Positions 6,409 through 12,557 of a stretch of DNA of 12,557 nucleotides are shown here, one piece after another. Within the stretch, counting starts at the first letter, position 1, and each line of letters begins with the position of its first letter. The DNA comes from Gemmatimonadota bacterium (GTDB lineage: Bacteria; Latescibacterota; UBA2968; UBA8231). The translations under genes and the position numbers were made by a program. The notes beneath the pieces were generated by a model, which saw nothing but the letters and a program-made list of their open reading frames with translations, was not told where the DNA came from and made no database searches. The stretch covers positions 1 through 12,557 of the forward strand of contig VXZF01000188.1 in assembly GCA_009845645.1 (NCBI GenBank), read 5' to 3'.

Positions 6409-6450
6409 AAAAGTAGAAGGGCAGGCCCCGCACCTAGGCGAGACCTGCCC
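6409..6450 (-). terminator. Hairpin with U-rich tail between the CBM9-like gene and the PhyH operon
   Basis: GGGCAGG (6450-6444) pairs with CCTGCCC (6425-6419). The stem can be extended inward by four further pairs with two mismatches, leaving a 6-base loop. On the minus strand it is followed by TTCTACTTTT, a moderate U-tract. The hairpin lies about 30 bases after the stop of the CBM9-like gene. It reads as an intrinsic terminator, but because it sits immediately ahead of the PhyH ribosome site it could also be an attenuator for the downstream operon. Confidence 0.6.
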
Positions 6451-6480
6451 GGAATGGTACTGCGATAAAAATAACACTGC

Positions 6481-7374
6481 CTAGAACTGGGACTTGATCC
6501 GGCCCCAGCTATTTGCCTCGACGGACGTGGCCGCGCCCCAATCGATGTTGGGATCGGCTGGGGTTAGCAGCAGGTCTTGGCCAGCGTGGCAGCACGAGAT
6601 CGGGTTGGTGCTCCACATGCCGATGCGGTTGTCGCCATCGCCTTCGCCGCCATCGACGTCGTTGACCGTCGCCGTGACGTGGATGATGCTACCCTCGGTC
6701 AGGTCGTGAACCTCAACCTGATCCTCGGTGGCCTCTTCTGAGCGCGGCATCCGCTCGATCGGCAGGATGCGGATCTCATAGTCGTACGTGCTCTCGCCGA
6801 ACTCGTCGCCCGTGAAGCTGTGGGCGATCTCGACCCACTGCGAGCCGCTGGTCAGCCAAGGCAGGTTGCGGTTGGGGCGGTACCACTCAAAGGTCTCCTG
6901 ATAGACCGGGAAGGCGAACTTGTAGCTGAAGCTGGTCGCATCGTCGCCGGGATTCAGGTCGTCGCGGGCTTGGTGTGCAGCGTTGAGCTCGTACTCGACG
7001 CTGTCATCCCAGAAGAATTTGCCCGGGTCTTGACGCTGAGTGATGTGAATGTTGTCGAAGACGCGGCTGGTGATGTACACGTTGTTCGTCGCGTCGTTCC
7101 AGCCCATGATGTGACGGATCTGCATCGAGCTGGCGTCCAGCCCGCCGCGGTCGACGTTCTCGCCGGCAAAGCCGTGGATCGAGAACAAGGACTCGCTGAA
7201 AATCCCGTACTGATCGAGGGGCACGGGTGCCCACTCGCCGGCGTTGCCGTCGATGACGGGCACGTTGGCATCGGGAAAGTTCACGGCGACCAACAGTTCG
7301 CCAGGCGGCTCGTGGGCTTGGGCGGCAACCACAAGGCCCAACGAGGCAAAAGCGGTGGTGAGAAACTTCTTCAT
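6481..7374 (-). CDS. Secreted CBM9/DOMON-like protein
   Basis: A 297-residue exported protein. The signal peptide is MKKFLTTAFASLGLVVAAQA with cleavage probably after residue 20. VPVIDGNAGEWAPVPL (38-53) is the usual opening of family 9 carbohydrate-binding (CBM9-like) domains. NNVYITSRVFDNIHI (97-111) and FFWDDSVEYELNAAH (120-134) correspond to the core strands in which the conserved D-D-S-V-E lies. An acidic Gly-Asp stretch DVDGGEGDGDNR (239-250) and a Cys-Cys-His cluster CCHAGQ (261-266) follow. The domain typically binds sugars at the cell surface or in the periplasm; no catalytic domain is seen. The start at 7374 is preceded by GGAGGT (7389-7384) at 9 bases; an in-frame extension to 7482 crosses the hairpin and is rejected. 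It is flanked by hairpins on both sides, so it may be its own transcription unit. Confidence 0.72.
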   Translation of the reverse strand: MKKFLTTAFASLGLVVAAQAHEPPGELLVAVNFPDANVPVIDGNAGEWAPVPLDQYGIFSESLFSIHGFAGENVDRGGLDASSMQIRHIMGWNDATNNVYITSRVFDNIHITQRQDPGKFFWDDSVEYELNAAHQARDDLNPGDDATSFSYKFAFPVYQETFEWYRPNRNLPWLTSGSQWVEIAHSFTGDEFGESTYDYEIRILPIERMPRSEEATEDQVEVHDLTEGSIIHVTATVNDVDGGEGDGDNRIGMWSTNPISCCHAGQDLLLTPADPNIDWGAATSVEANSWGRIKSQF

Positions 7375-7383
7375 GGTAAAGCT

Positions 7384-7389
7384 ACCTCC
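7384..7389 (-). promoter_or_regulatory. Ribosome binding site of the CBM9-like gene
   Basis: GGAGGT on the minus strand, 9 bases before the ATG at 7374. It decides the start over the upstream in-frame codon at 7482. Confidence 0.7.
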
Positions 7390-7399
7390 ACGAATAGGG

Positions 7400-7440
7400 T
7401 TTAAAGGAAAGAGAAGGTGCGGCAACTCGGCCACCTTCTC
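7400..7440 (-). terminator. Intrinsic terminator after the 870-residue barrel-like gene
   Basis: GAGAAGGTG (7440-7432) pairs perfectly with CACCTTCTC (7419-7411), giving a 9-base-pair stem with a 12-base loop. On the minus strand it is followed by TTTCCTTTAAA. It lies about 58 bases after the stop at 7499. If the candidate promoter at 7495-7466 is real, this hairpin instead sits in the leader of the CBM9-like gene and could attenuate it. Confidence 0.65.
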
Positions 7441-7465
7441 GATTTTGCTACGCGATAAGCGTTTT

Positions 7466-7495
7466 AATGTACAAGCTCGCAAAAGCGTACGTCAA
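7466..7495 (-). promoter_or_regulatory. Candidate promoter of the CBM9-like gene
   Basis: Minus-strand TTGACG (7495-7490) and TACATT (7471-7466) with an 18-base spacer, just after the stop of the barrel-like gene (7501-7499). The -35 is 5 of 6 consensus and the -10 is 4 of 6. Transcription would begin near 7459 and pass through the hairpin at 7440-7411. Confidence 0.35.
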
Positions 7496-7498
7496 GGC

Positions 7499-10111
7499 TT
7501 AAATTCCCGCGTAAATGGCAATGAAGGATTGGGTCTCGGTGCGCGATGGAGCGTCCTTGAAATTCTTGCGCTCCAGCACCAGCCCAATCACGGTCTGTAG
7601 CTTGTAGCCTTGGTAGGCCGATTCGTTTTTGAACTGAACGCCCCAAGTCAGCGCCGTAAAGTCGTTGGCGTCTGTGTTGAAATCGTCGAAGATCAAGTAC
7701 TCTAGGCCCGCTTGTAGCTTGGTGATTTCTAGGACATCGGTGACCGCCAACAGCGAGAAGAGTTCGGCTAGGGTCGTGCGGCGCTCGTCCGTGAACAGGT
7801 CGCGGCTCTGCTTGATGAATTCGCTCTTCCAGCGCGGCTCTAAGTGGAGGGGGCCGAGCGCATGGCGGTAGTGGGCCTTGTTGATCATCCCAAAGAAGAA
7901 ATCCGTCTCGGCTAAAGCCCAGCGCTGTCGGCGTTCGGCGTTCATGAGTTGGTGAAAGACCACCCAGTTGATCTTGTTTTGTAGGTTCAGTGAAAAGGCG
8001 CGGATATTGTGGCCGAGGAAGAGCTGGTTGACCCAAGTGTCGCGGGCCAGCAGGGGATCGTCGATCTCGGTCAGCGTGCCGAGGCGCAGGGTGTTGTCGG
8101 GGGCCCACTGCAAGAGCGGGTCGGCGATGTCGTCCTCCACGCGCTTGGTCATGCCGAAGAGGCGCAAATCGCCGTAGCGCGCCCAGCTCCGGTCGAACCG
8201 CAGGAGTGCGTACGCGCTGTGGTTTTTCTGGTTGGAAGAGATGCGGTCCTCGCGCAGGAGGCCGGCGATGATCTTTAGCTGCGGAGCCAAGTAGGTGCCG
8301 ACGTACGCATTGTAGCCTTGGTGGTCGCGCTTGTAGGGGTAATCCGGCTCTTGGTCGTTTTCGTATTGGTCGGTCCAGAAGTTGTTGTTCATGTCAACGC
8401 CGAAGAGGAATTCGGGCCGATCGACCGCAAAGCGCAGGAAAGGCTCTTCGTAGTCCGGGATCGAGTTGGTGCGCACTCGGCTGTCGTTTTGGTTGATGTC
8501 GGGCACGAAGTCGTTGTTTTGGTCCCAACCCGGAAAGACTTGGCGGTCGGGGAAGGCCCAGTCGGCGCGGAAAGTGTCTGGCACCCGGTCTTGGTCGTCG
8601 TTGTCTTCCACCAGATCCATGAGGCTGCGGTCGTTTTGGTAGTCAATGCTGCCGTCGTCTCGGGTGACGAACGTTTGGGTGTTGTAGCGCGGGTGCATCT
8701 GATAGGCCTCGCCATAGATGAAAAAGCGGGACCACTGGCGCGACAGATTGAGCATATAGGCCGGTGCGCTGCGCGCGCCGACAATGCCGGCTGCGGTATG
8801 GTGTTCTTCGACGAGGATATTGGGATATTTGCGGTAGTTCCAGTTGAGGTCGTACTCGCCGTACAAGTCAAAGCCCATCACGTCGGTGGCCGTCACCGTA
8901 CCGCCGAGGATGTGGGTTGCCGTTGGCAGCCCGGCTTCAAAGCTGATGACGCGCAAATTGGACAAGTCCACGATGTTGCCCGGCGCTTGGGTCATCAGCA
9001 GGAACACAGGCTCGCCACCGCTGGTCTGCTGATCGGAAGTCATCCAGACCTGATAGTCGTTGGCTACTACTAGCCGGAATTCTACTTTGACAATCTCGGT
9101 CTTGTCGGCCGCGGCTCGGTTGATGAAACTCGCACTGTCAAAGTCGTAGCGCAGGCGGATCTCGTCGTTGCCGTTGGCCTCGATATACCCCGGTCTGGGC
9201 GCGCCACCCTCTACCACGGGTTCAAAGCGGATCTCGCGGCCCGAATCCACGCGGCCATCCCGATAGGTGATGAAGATGTCCGATCCAGCCGGAAAATACG
9301 CTGCGCCACCCACGCCATCGTCGGGCGAGTCGTCCCGCAGCGCGATTTCGATGTGCGAGATGGTGCGATTCTGGCCTTGGGTCAGCGATCCGGTTACCCA
9401 ATTGCTCAACAGAGCTTCTTCCGAGAGCGAATTGGCTTGATGGGCGTTGGCAGTGTGGACGCCGAGTTCGACAAAATCGCCGATTTGCACCTCAAAGCGT
9501 CCCCCGATTAGGGTGGTGGAATTGGTGCGGCGCAGTTCTTGATTGGTGATGCCGCGCGGGGCACTGGCCTGTGCGTAGAGGAACGTGCCCCGGTACTTGT
9601 CCATGGCAAAGTCGAACTGTATGCCGTCGAGGCGCGGTTTGGATAGCACCATGGGGGTCAGGGTGGTGCGCAGGTCGCTGCTGATGGTCAGCGCGTACGC
9701 GTATTGCCCCTTTTGCTCCGAGGCCACGGCGACCTCGGAAAACCAGTTGCGGAAGCGCTGGGCTTCGAACAGGACGGTGCCGAATTCTTCGGGGTTGGAT
9801 TGAGATACATTGTATATCAGCCAGCCTTGATTGAGGAAGTTGCCAAAGGCGTCGTAGAAGTAATCCCCTTCGATGCTGGGACTAACATACCGCTGATAGG
9901 GTACGCGCGCATAGTTGGTGGCGCTCCACTGCCGCCAGTGGTGTTCGGCGACTAGCTCTTGGGGCACGTACCAGCGGCGCACCGCCGGATCGAGGGCTTC
10001 CGCGCCTGGGGAGGCCAGCGATTGCAGCCCGATTTGGGCCGCGGCCGAGCCGCCGCTAATGGCCCACAAGAGTAGGGCGGCCTTGCAGATGTGTTTAGCA
10101 GTTTTTGCCAT
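7499..10111 (-). CDS. Large exported beta-rich protein, probable outer-membrane beta-barrel with calcium-type loops
   Basis: An 870-residue protein with an N-terminal signal peptide (1-25, ...SGGSAAAQ). No enzyme motif is recognised. Residues about 30-420 are rich in short alternating beta strands, e.g. GGRFEVQIGDFVELGVH (203-219) and VKVEFRLVVANDYQVWM (341-357), a pattern seen in galactose-binding-like surface domains. Residues 503-590 contain three aspartate/asparagine-rich loops: DNDDQDRVPD (503-512), DQNNDFVPDINQND (530-543) and DMNNNFWTDQYENDQEPD (573-590), resembling thrombospondin type-3-like calcium sites. The remainder (about 600-870) has barrel-like amphipathic strands and ends SFIAIYAGI. 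I recall similar proteins in Latescibacterota and related phyla, without known function. The ATG at 10111 lies 7 bases after the stop of the upstream FlgD-tail gene, so the two are probably co-transcribed. The localisation is inferred from composition. Confidence 0.7.
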   Translation of the reverse strand: MAKTAKHICKAALLLWAISGGSAAAQIGLQSLASPGAEALDPAVRRWYVPQELVAEHHWRQWSATNYARVPYQRYVSPSIEGDYFYDAFGNFLNQGWLIYNVSQSNPEEFGTVLFEAQRFRNWFSEVAVASEQKGQYAYALTISSDLRTTLTPMVLSKPRLDGIQFDFAMDKYRGTFLYAQASAPRGITNQELRRTNSTTLIGGRFEVQIGDFVELGVHTANAHQANSLSEEALLSNWVTGSLTQGQNRTISHIEIALRDDSPDDGVGGAAYFPAGSDIFITYRDGRVDSGREIRFEPVVEGGAPRPGYIEANGNDEIRLRYDFDSASFINRAAADKTEIVKVEFRLVVANDYQVWMTSDQQTSGGEPVFLLMTQAPGNIVDLSNLRVISFEAGLPTATHILGGTVTATDVMGFDLYGEYDLNWNYRKYPNILVEEHHTAAGIVGARSAPAYMLNLSRQWSRFFIYGEAYQMHPRYNTQTFVTRDDGSIDYQNDRSLMDLVEDNDDQDRVPDTFRADWAFPDRQVFPGWDQNNDFVPDINQNDSRVRTNSIPDYEEPFLRFAVDRPEFLFGVDMNNNFWTDQYENDQEPDYPYKRDHQGYNAYVGTYLAPQLKIIAGLLREDRISSNQKNHSAYALLRFDRSWARYGDLRLFGMTKRVEDDIADPLLQWAPDNTLRLGTLTEIDDPLLARDTWVNQLFLGHNIRAFSLNLQNKINWVVFHQLMNAERRQRWALAETDFFFGMINKAHYRHALGPLHLEPRWKSEFIKQSRDLFTDERRTTLAELFSLLAVTDVLEITKLQAGLEYLIFDDFNTDANDFTALTWGVQFKNESAYQGYKLQTVIGLVLERKNFKDAPSRTETQSFIAIYAGI

Positions 10112-10118
10112 TGCTCGC

Positions 10119-12140
10119 TTAGTAGGCCACAGCTATGGTGCCCGCGGCTGCTGAGAGGCCCTTGTCAGTAGTTAGATCGACTTGGTAGAGGTACACGCCC
10201 GGGGCGACTAAGTCGCCCTCGGTGCGACGGCCATCCCAAACCGCGGCAAAGCTGCCGCTGACGGCTGGCGTGGAGATCACCTCGCGCACTAGTCGGCCGG
10301 ACAAGTCGAAAATCCGCAACGCAATCTGACGCGGTGCGCCGATGTTGCGCAGATCGTACGAAATCATGGTCTGGTCGTTGATCCCGTCGCCATTGGGCGT
10401 CAGCGTCGCGGGATGCGCGGTGACTTTTCGCACCAGTTCGCCGCCGACGGGTGTGCGCACCGAGAGAGCGTCGCCGGCAAAGCGGAAGGTTGCGTTGCCG
10501 GGTCGGACTTGCTGTTTGAGTTCGGGCTCGGCGCTGTCGTACACCCAACCGGTGAATTCCGCGCCAAAGCGCAGCACCTTGGCGTCGAAGACGACCTCGA
10601 TACGGCGCTCGTTGTCGCGCGGCGCGACAAACGGCTCAAAGCTAATGACGATGCGGTCTTCCTCTAGTTTGGGCGGGAAGTCATCGATGATTTCCCGACC
10701 ATCGATCGCGACCGAATGTACGGCTTCGGCTGGGACTTGGGTGAAGATCTCCAGCCGGTCGAAGCCTCGGTCGCCGTCCTTGAGTACGGGCCGCACCACA
10801 TAGGTGAAGGTCTGCGGCTCAAAGTTCTCGGTCTCAACTGGCCAGATTTCGGCGATTACGCTTTGGGCCGCGGGATCTTCGGCAAACAGCAGGGACATTT
10901 CGTCGATGCGCGGCGCTTTATTCCCGTCGGAAAACATGACCACTTCTAGCTGTAAGTACTGGCTGGGTCCGGGCGACAGGAGGGGCGTTCCATCCTCCCA
11001 GCCCGTTGCCTCTGGGTTGCGCAGCCCGGCCGCAAAGTCGTAGGGCGTTGACCAGAAGCTCCAGTTTTCTACGTCGTACGTCGCTTGAATCTGGCTGAAG
11101 CGGCCCACTTGGTAGGTCGTGGTGTACTCGTCTTTGGACACCCGCTCAAAGTTGCCGGTGCTGCCGATTTTCCAGAACAAATTGGGCTGTGGCGTGGAGC
11201 CGGTGCGCGTGCGCAACACGAGCCGGGTGCCCTCGGGGACCTCGCCTTGCCAACGAATTTTGCTCCAAGCCACCGGACGGCCAAAGTCCAGCACGCCAGT
11301 GCGATAGGAGGTCTTGGTGACGAAGCCTTCGCCATACACCTCCATTTCGGCGATCTCCCAGGTGCGCTCGGGGTTGATCGGGCGAATGGCGACCCAGCGC
11401 AAGTCGCGCTTGGGAAAGCGCAAATCCACGACTTGGTCGAGGTTCTCAACGTTGCGCTCTAGGATGTCGAATTCTGGGTCGTTGGTCGAGGTGAGCGAGC
11501 GGCTGATGTCTCGGTACCAGCGCCTGCCCGGCGCGCGCTCTTGGGGCGAGGCCATAAAAGGCGCAGTGTTGTCGGCTACGCCGATTTCGTACCAAGCCAA
11601 GTAGTTTTCTTCAAAGCCCGGGCGCGGATAGAAGCGGATGCGGTTGACCGGCATCTCGGCTCCTAGGTTGACGACGGTGTTTTTTACATAGCCGATATTG
11701 AGGCCGGCCAATCGCGGCGAGATATCGACTTGGCGCAGAGTCGCCGTCTCTGGGTCGCCGTCGATCATCACTTGTACTTCTTTGGCGGCCTCGCGAGTAT
11801 AGCCGGTGGAGACGCTGGTATAGAGGTTGCCGCCGCGCGCTTCTAAGTTCACGTCTAACGCGAGGTTGACCGACGAATCAACCCATATTGGCCGTATGGC
11901 GTTGTCGTCGTAGGCGATCATGGTATCGACACCTGCTTCCTCCGCGCCGATGGCGATGGGCAGCGTGCCCAAGACCTCGCTTTGATCGTCAACGATGGTG
12001 TACTCGGTCTGCGCGTCGGTGATCAGCCCCTGCCAAGAAGTACCCGTCGGCCCGCCGATGTGAAACTCGGCCCGGCCCCACACCGCGCTGGTACACCAAG
12101 CCGCGATAATAAGTCCCCACAATAAATTTCGCCCTAACAT
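10119..12140 (-). CDS. Exported surface protein with discoidin-like segments and a C-terminal FlgD-like Ig domain
   Basis: A 673-residue protein. A signal peptide (about 1-24, MLGRNLLWGLIIAAWCTSAV...) is followed by a galactose-binding/discoidin-like region: MIDGDPETAT (125-134) and VNRIRFYPRPGF (165-176). A second similar unit has VLDFGRP (283-289), then KIRWQGEVPEGTRLVL and RTRTG (294-314). The C-terminus (579-673) is a FlgD-like Ig domain: TPNGDGIND, RIFDLSGRLVREV, VWDGR, and VAPGVYLYQVDL, ending in VAY. Such domains end many exported proteins of the FCB group and may serve sorting or attachment. Two ATGs compete. The one at 12140 is 9 bases after AAGGA (12154-12150) and is preferred; the one at 12149 abuts that AAGGA. 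A longer frame from 12206 would cover the upstream repeats. It lies between a paralogous FlgD-tail gene and the barrel-like gene. Confidence 0.72.
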   Translation of the reverse strand: MLGRNLLWGLIIAAWCTSAVWGRAEFHIGGPTGTSWQGLITDAQTEYTIVDDQSEVLGTLPIAIGAEEAGVDTMIAYDDNAIRPIWVDSSVNLALDVNLEARGGNLYTSVSTGYTREAAKEVQVMIDGDPETATLRQVDISPRLAGLNIGYVKNTVVNLGAEMPVNRIRFYPRPGFEENYLAWYEIGVADNTAPFMASPQERAPGRRWYRDISRSLTSTNDPEFDILERNVENLDQVVDLRFPKRDLRWVAIRPINPERTWEIAEMEVYGEGFVTKTSYRTGVLDFGRPVAWSKIRWQGEVPEGTRLVLRTRTGSTPQPNLFWKIGSTGNFERVSKDEYTTTYQVGRFSQIQATYDVENWSFWSTPYDFAAGLRNPEATGWEDGTPLLSPGPSQYLQLEVVMFSDGNKAPRIDEMSLLFAEDPAAQSVIAEIWPVETENFEPQTFTYVVRPVLKDGDRGFDRLEIFTQVPAEAVHSVAIDGREIIDDFPPKLEEDRIVISFEPFVAPRDNERRIEVVFDAKVLRFGAEFTGWVYDSAEPELKQQVRPGNATFRFAGDALSVRTPVGGELVRKVTAHPATLTPNGDGINDQTMISYDLRNIGAPRQIALRIFDLSGRLVREVISTPAVSGSFAAVWDGRRTEGDLVAPGVYLYQVDLTTDKGLSAAAGTIAVAY

Positions 12141-12149
12141 AACCTTCAT

Positions 12150-12154
12150 TCCTT
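12150..12154 (-). promoter_or_regulatory. Ribosome binding site that decides the start of the 673-residue FlgD-tail protein
   Basis: AAGGA on the minus strand. It is 9 bases before the ATG at 12140 but directly adjacent to the ATG at 12149, so it favours 12140. Confidence 0.45.
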
Positions 12155-12170
12155 CTTTAACCCCCACGCA

Positions 12171-12186
12171 GTAGGGTGGTAGGGTG
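12171..12186. repeat. Two tandem 8-base repeats
   Basis: GTAGGGTG occurs twice in direct succession (12171-12178 and 12179-12186) in the leader between the two FlgD-tail genes. Both copies are exact. Confidence 0.6.
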
Positions 12187-12187
12187 G

Positions 12188-12219
12188 AATCACATAAATC
12201 ACACAAATCCCATAAATCC
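12188..12219. repeat. Tandem 9-base repeat, about 3.5 units
   Basis: AATCACATA (12188-12196), AATCACACA (12197-12205), AATCCCATA (12206-12214) and a partial AATCC (12215-12219). The array starts immediately after the 8-base repeats and touches the stop codon of the upstream gene (12221-12219). The A+T-rich repeats contrast with the G+C-rich genes around them. Function unknown. Confidence 0.65.
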
Positions 12220-12557
12220 TAGTACGCTATGCCGACGGTGCGCGTGCTGGCACTAGCGCGCGCATCGCCTTCGATGTTGAGTTGGATTAGATAGAGGCCA
12301 GGGGCCACTTTCTCGCCTTGGTCGTCGTTCCCGTCCCATTGCAGTTGAGGTAGGTTTTCCGAGCTGTACACGCCGCTTCGTCCTTCGATGGTAAAAAGGC
12401 GACGCACTCGGCGTCCCCCTAGATCGTATATATTGACCGCAATCTGCCCGCCATCGACCGCGAGGACCTCGCATTCCATGTCCAAGATGTCGTTGATCCC
12501 GTCGCCATTGGGCGTGATAACGGACGCGGCGAGATCAAAGCTGCCCACTAGGCTGCC
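12219..12557 (-). CDS. C-terminal part of an exported protein with a FlgD-like Ig domain (5' end outside the window)
   Basis: The frame is open from the right edge to a TAG at 12221-12219, giving 112 visible residues. They form one FlgD-like/gliding-type C-terminal domain: ITPNGDGINDI (14-24), VNIYDLGGRRVRRLF, LQWDGNDDQGEKVAPGLYL, ending RTVGIAY. It aligns throughout with the end of the next protein (TPNGDGIND, I-DL-GR-VR, WDG, VAPG-YL-Q, and a final A-Y), so the two are paralogous at least in this domain. The domain probably anchors or sorts the protein at the cell surface. The N-terminal part and its function cannot be judged. A GTG at 12548 is probably an internal Val, not a start. Confidence 0.75.
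   Translation of the reverse strand, partial: GSLVGSFDLAASVITPNGDGINDILDMECEVLAVDGGQIAVNIYDLGGRRVRRLFTIEGRSGVYSSENLPQLQWDGNDDQGEKVAPGLYLIQLNIEGDARASASTRTVGIAY

Noticed and set aside
6820..7404. Plus-strand open frame of 194 codons across the CBM9-like gene
   Set aside because: Antisense shadow of a gene with a clear signal peptide, ribosome site and domain motifs.
7464..8108. Minus-strand frame of 214 codons at the end of the barrel-like gene
   Set aside because: Out-of-frame shadow within the same gene; Pro/Arg/His-rich with no recognisable motif.
8318..9073. Long plus-strand open frame (251 codons) inside the barrel-like gene
   Set aside because: Opposite-strand shadow of the 870-residue gene; no signal peptide, domain or ribosome site, and composition (runs of Val/His/Glu) typical of an antisense frame in G+C-rich DNA.
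12171..12219. Possible CRISPR array
   Set aside because: Units are 8-9 bases in direct tandem without spacers, and no cas genes are present.

Overview
The window suggests a Gram-negative bacterium of the FCB superphylum or a relative, in the style of Latescibacterota/Poribacteria-like uncultured lineages. Three things point there: large exported proteins ending in FlgD-like Ig domains with a TPNGDGIND signature; a long exported beta-rich protein with aspartate-rich calcium-type loops; and a phytanoyl-CoA-dioxygenase-like gene beside a sugar ABC importer. This is pattern recognition, not a database match, so phylum confidence is only moderate.

Layout. Bases 1-1382 (plus strand, visibly richer in A+T) hold what looks like a broken methyltransferase remnant at the left edge, a VOC/glyoxalase-fold protein and a class I SAM methyltransferase. 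Bases 1381-1667 (minus) hold the wreck of an MntA/HepT (MNT-HEPN) toxin-antitoxin operon: the MNT gene has lost its middle, and the HEPN gene is frameshifted and cut off where the methyltransferase ends. Bases 1719-2352 (minus) hold an intact HigB-HigA toxin-antitoxin pair with a well-formed promoter whose spacer contains a perfect hyphenated palindrome.

From 2387 to the right edge everything is on the minus strand. In transcription order (right to left) it runs: the C-terminus of an exported FlgD-tail protein (12557-12219), a second FlgD-tail protein with discoidin-like segments (12140-10119), an 870-residue exported beta-rich protein, probably an outer-membrane barrel (10111-7499), a hairpin terminator (7440-7411), a secreted CBM9/DOMON-like protein (7374-6481), another hairpin (6450-6419), then a tightly packed operon: PhyH-family dioxygenase (6398-5532), sugar-binding protein (5522-4233), MalF-type permease (4233-3289) and MalG-type permease (3289-2387). 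The last three genes are joined by 1-nt TAATG overlaps.

How the parts may fit. The ABC genes lack an ATPase, so a shared MalK/MsmX-type subunit from elsewhere is expected. The CBM9-like protein, the barrel-like protein and the two FlgD-tail proteins could form a surface system that captures a glycan or other ligand before the ABC importer takes it up, with the dioxygenase acting on the imported compound. That link is inferred from gene order only. No rRNA, tRNA, CRISPR array, insertion sequence or replication origin was seen.
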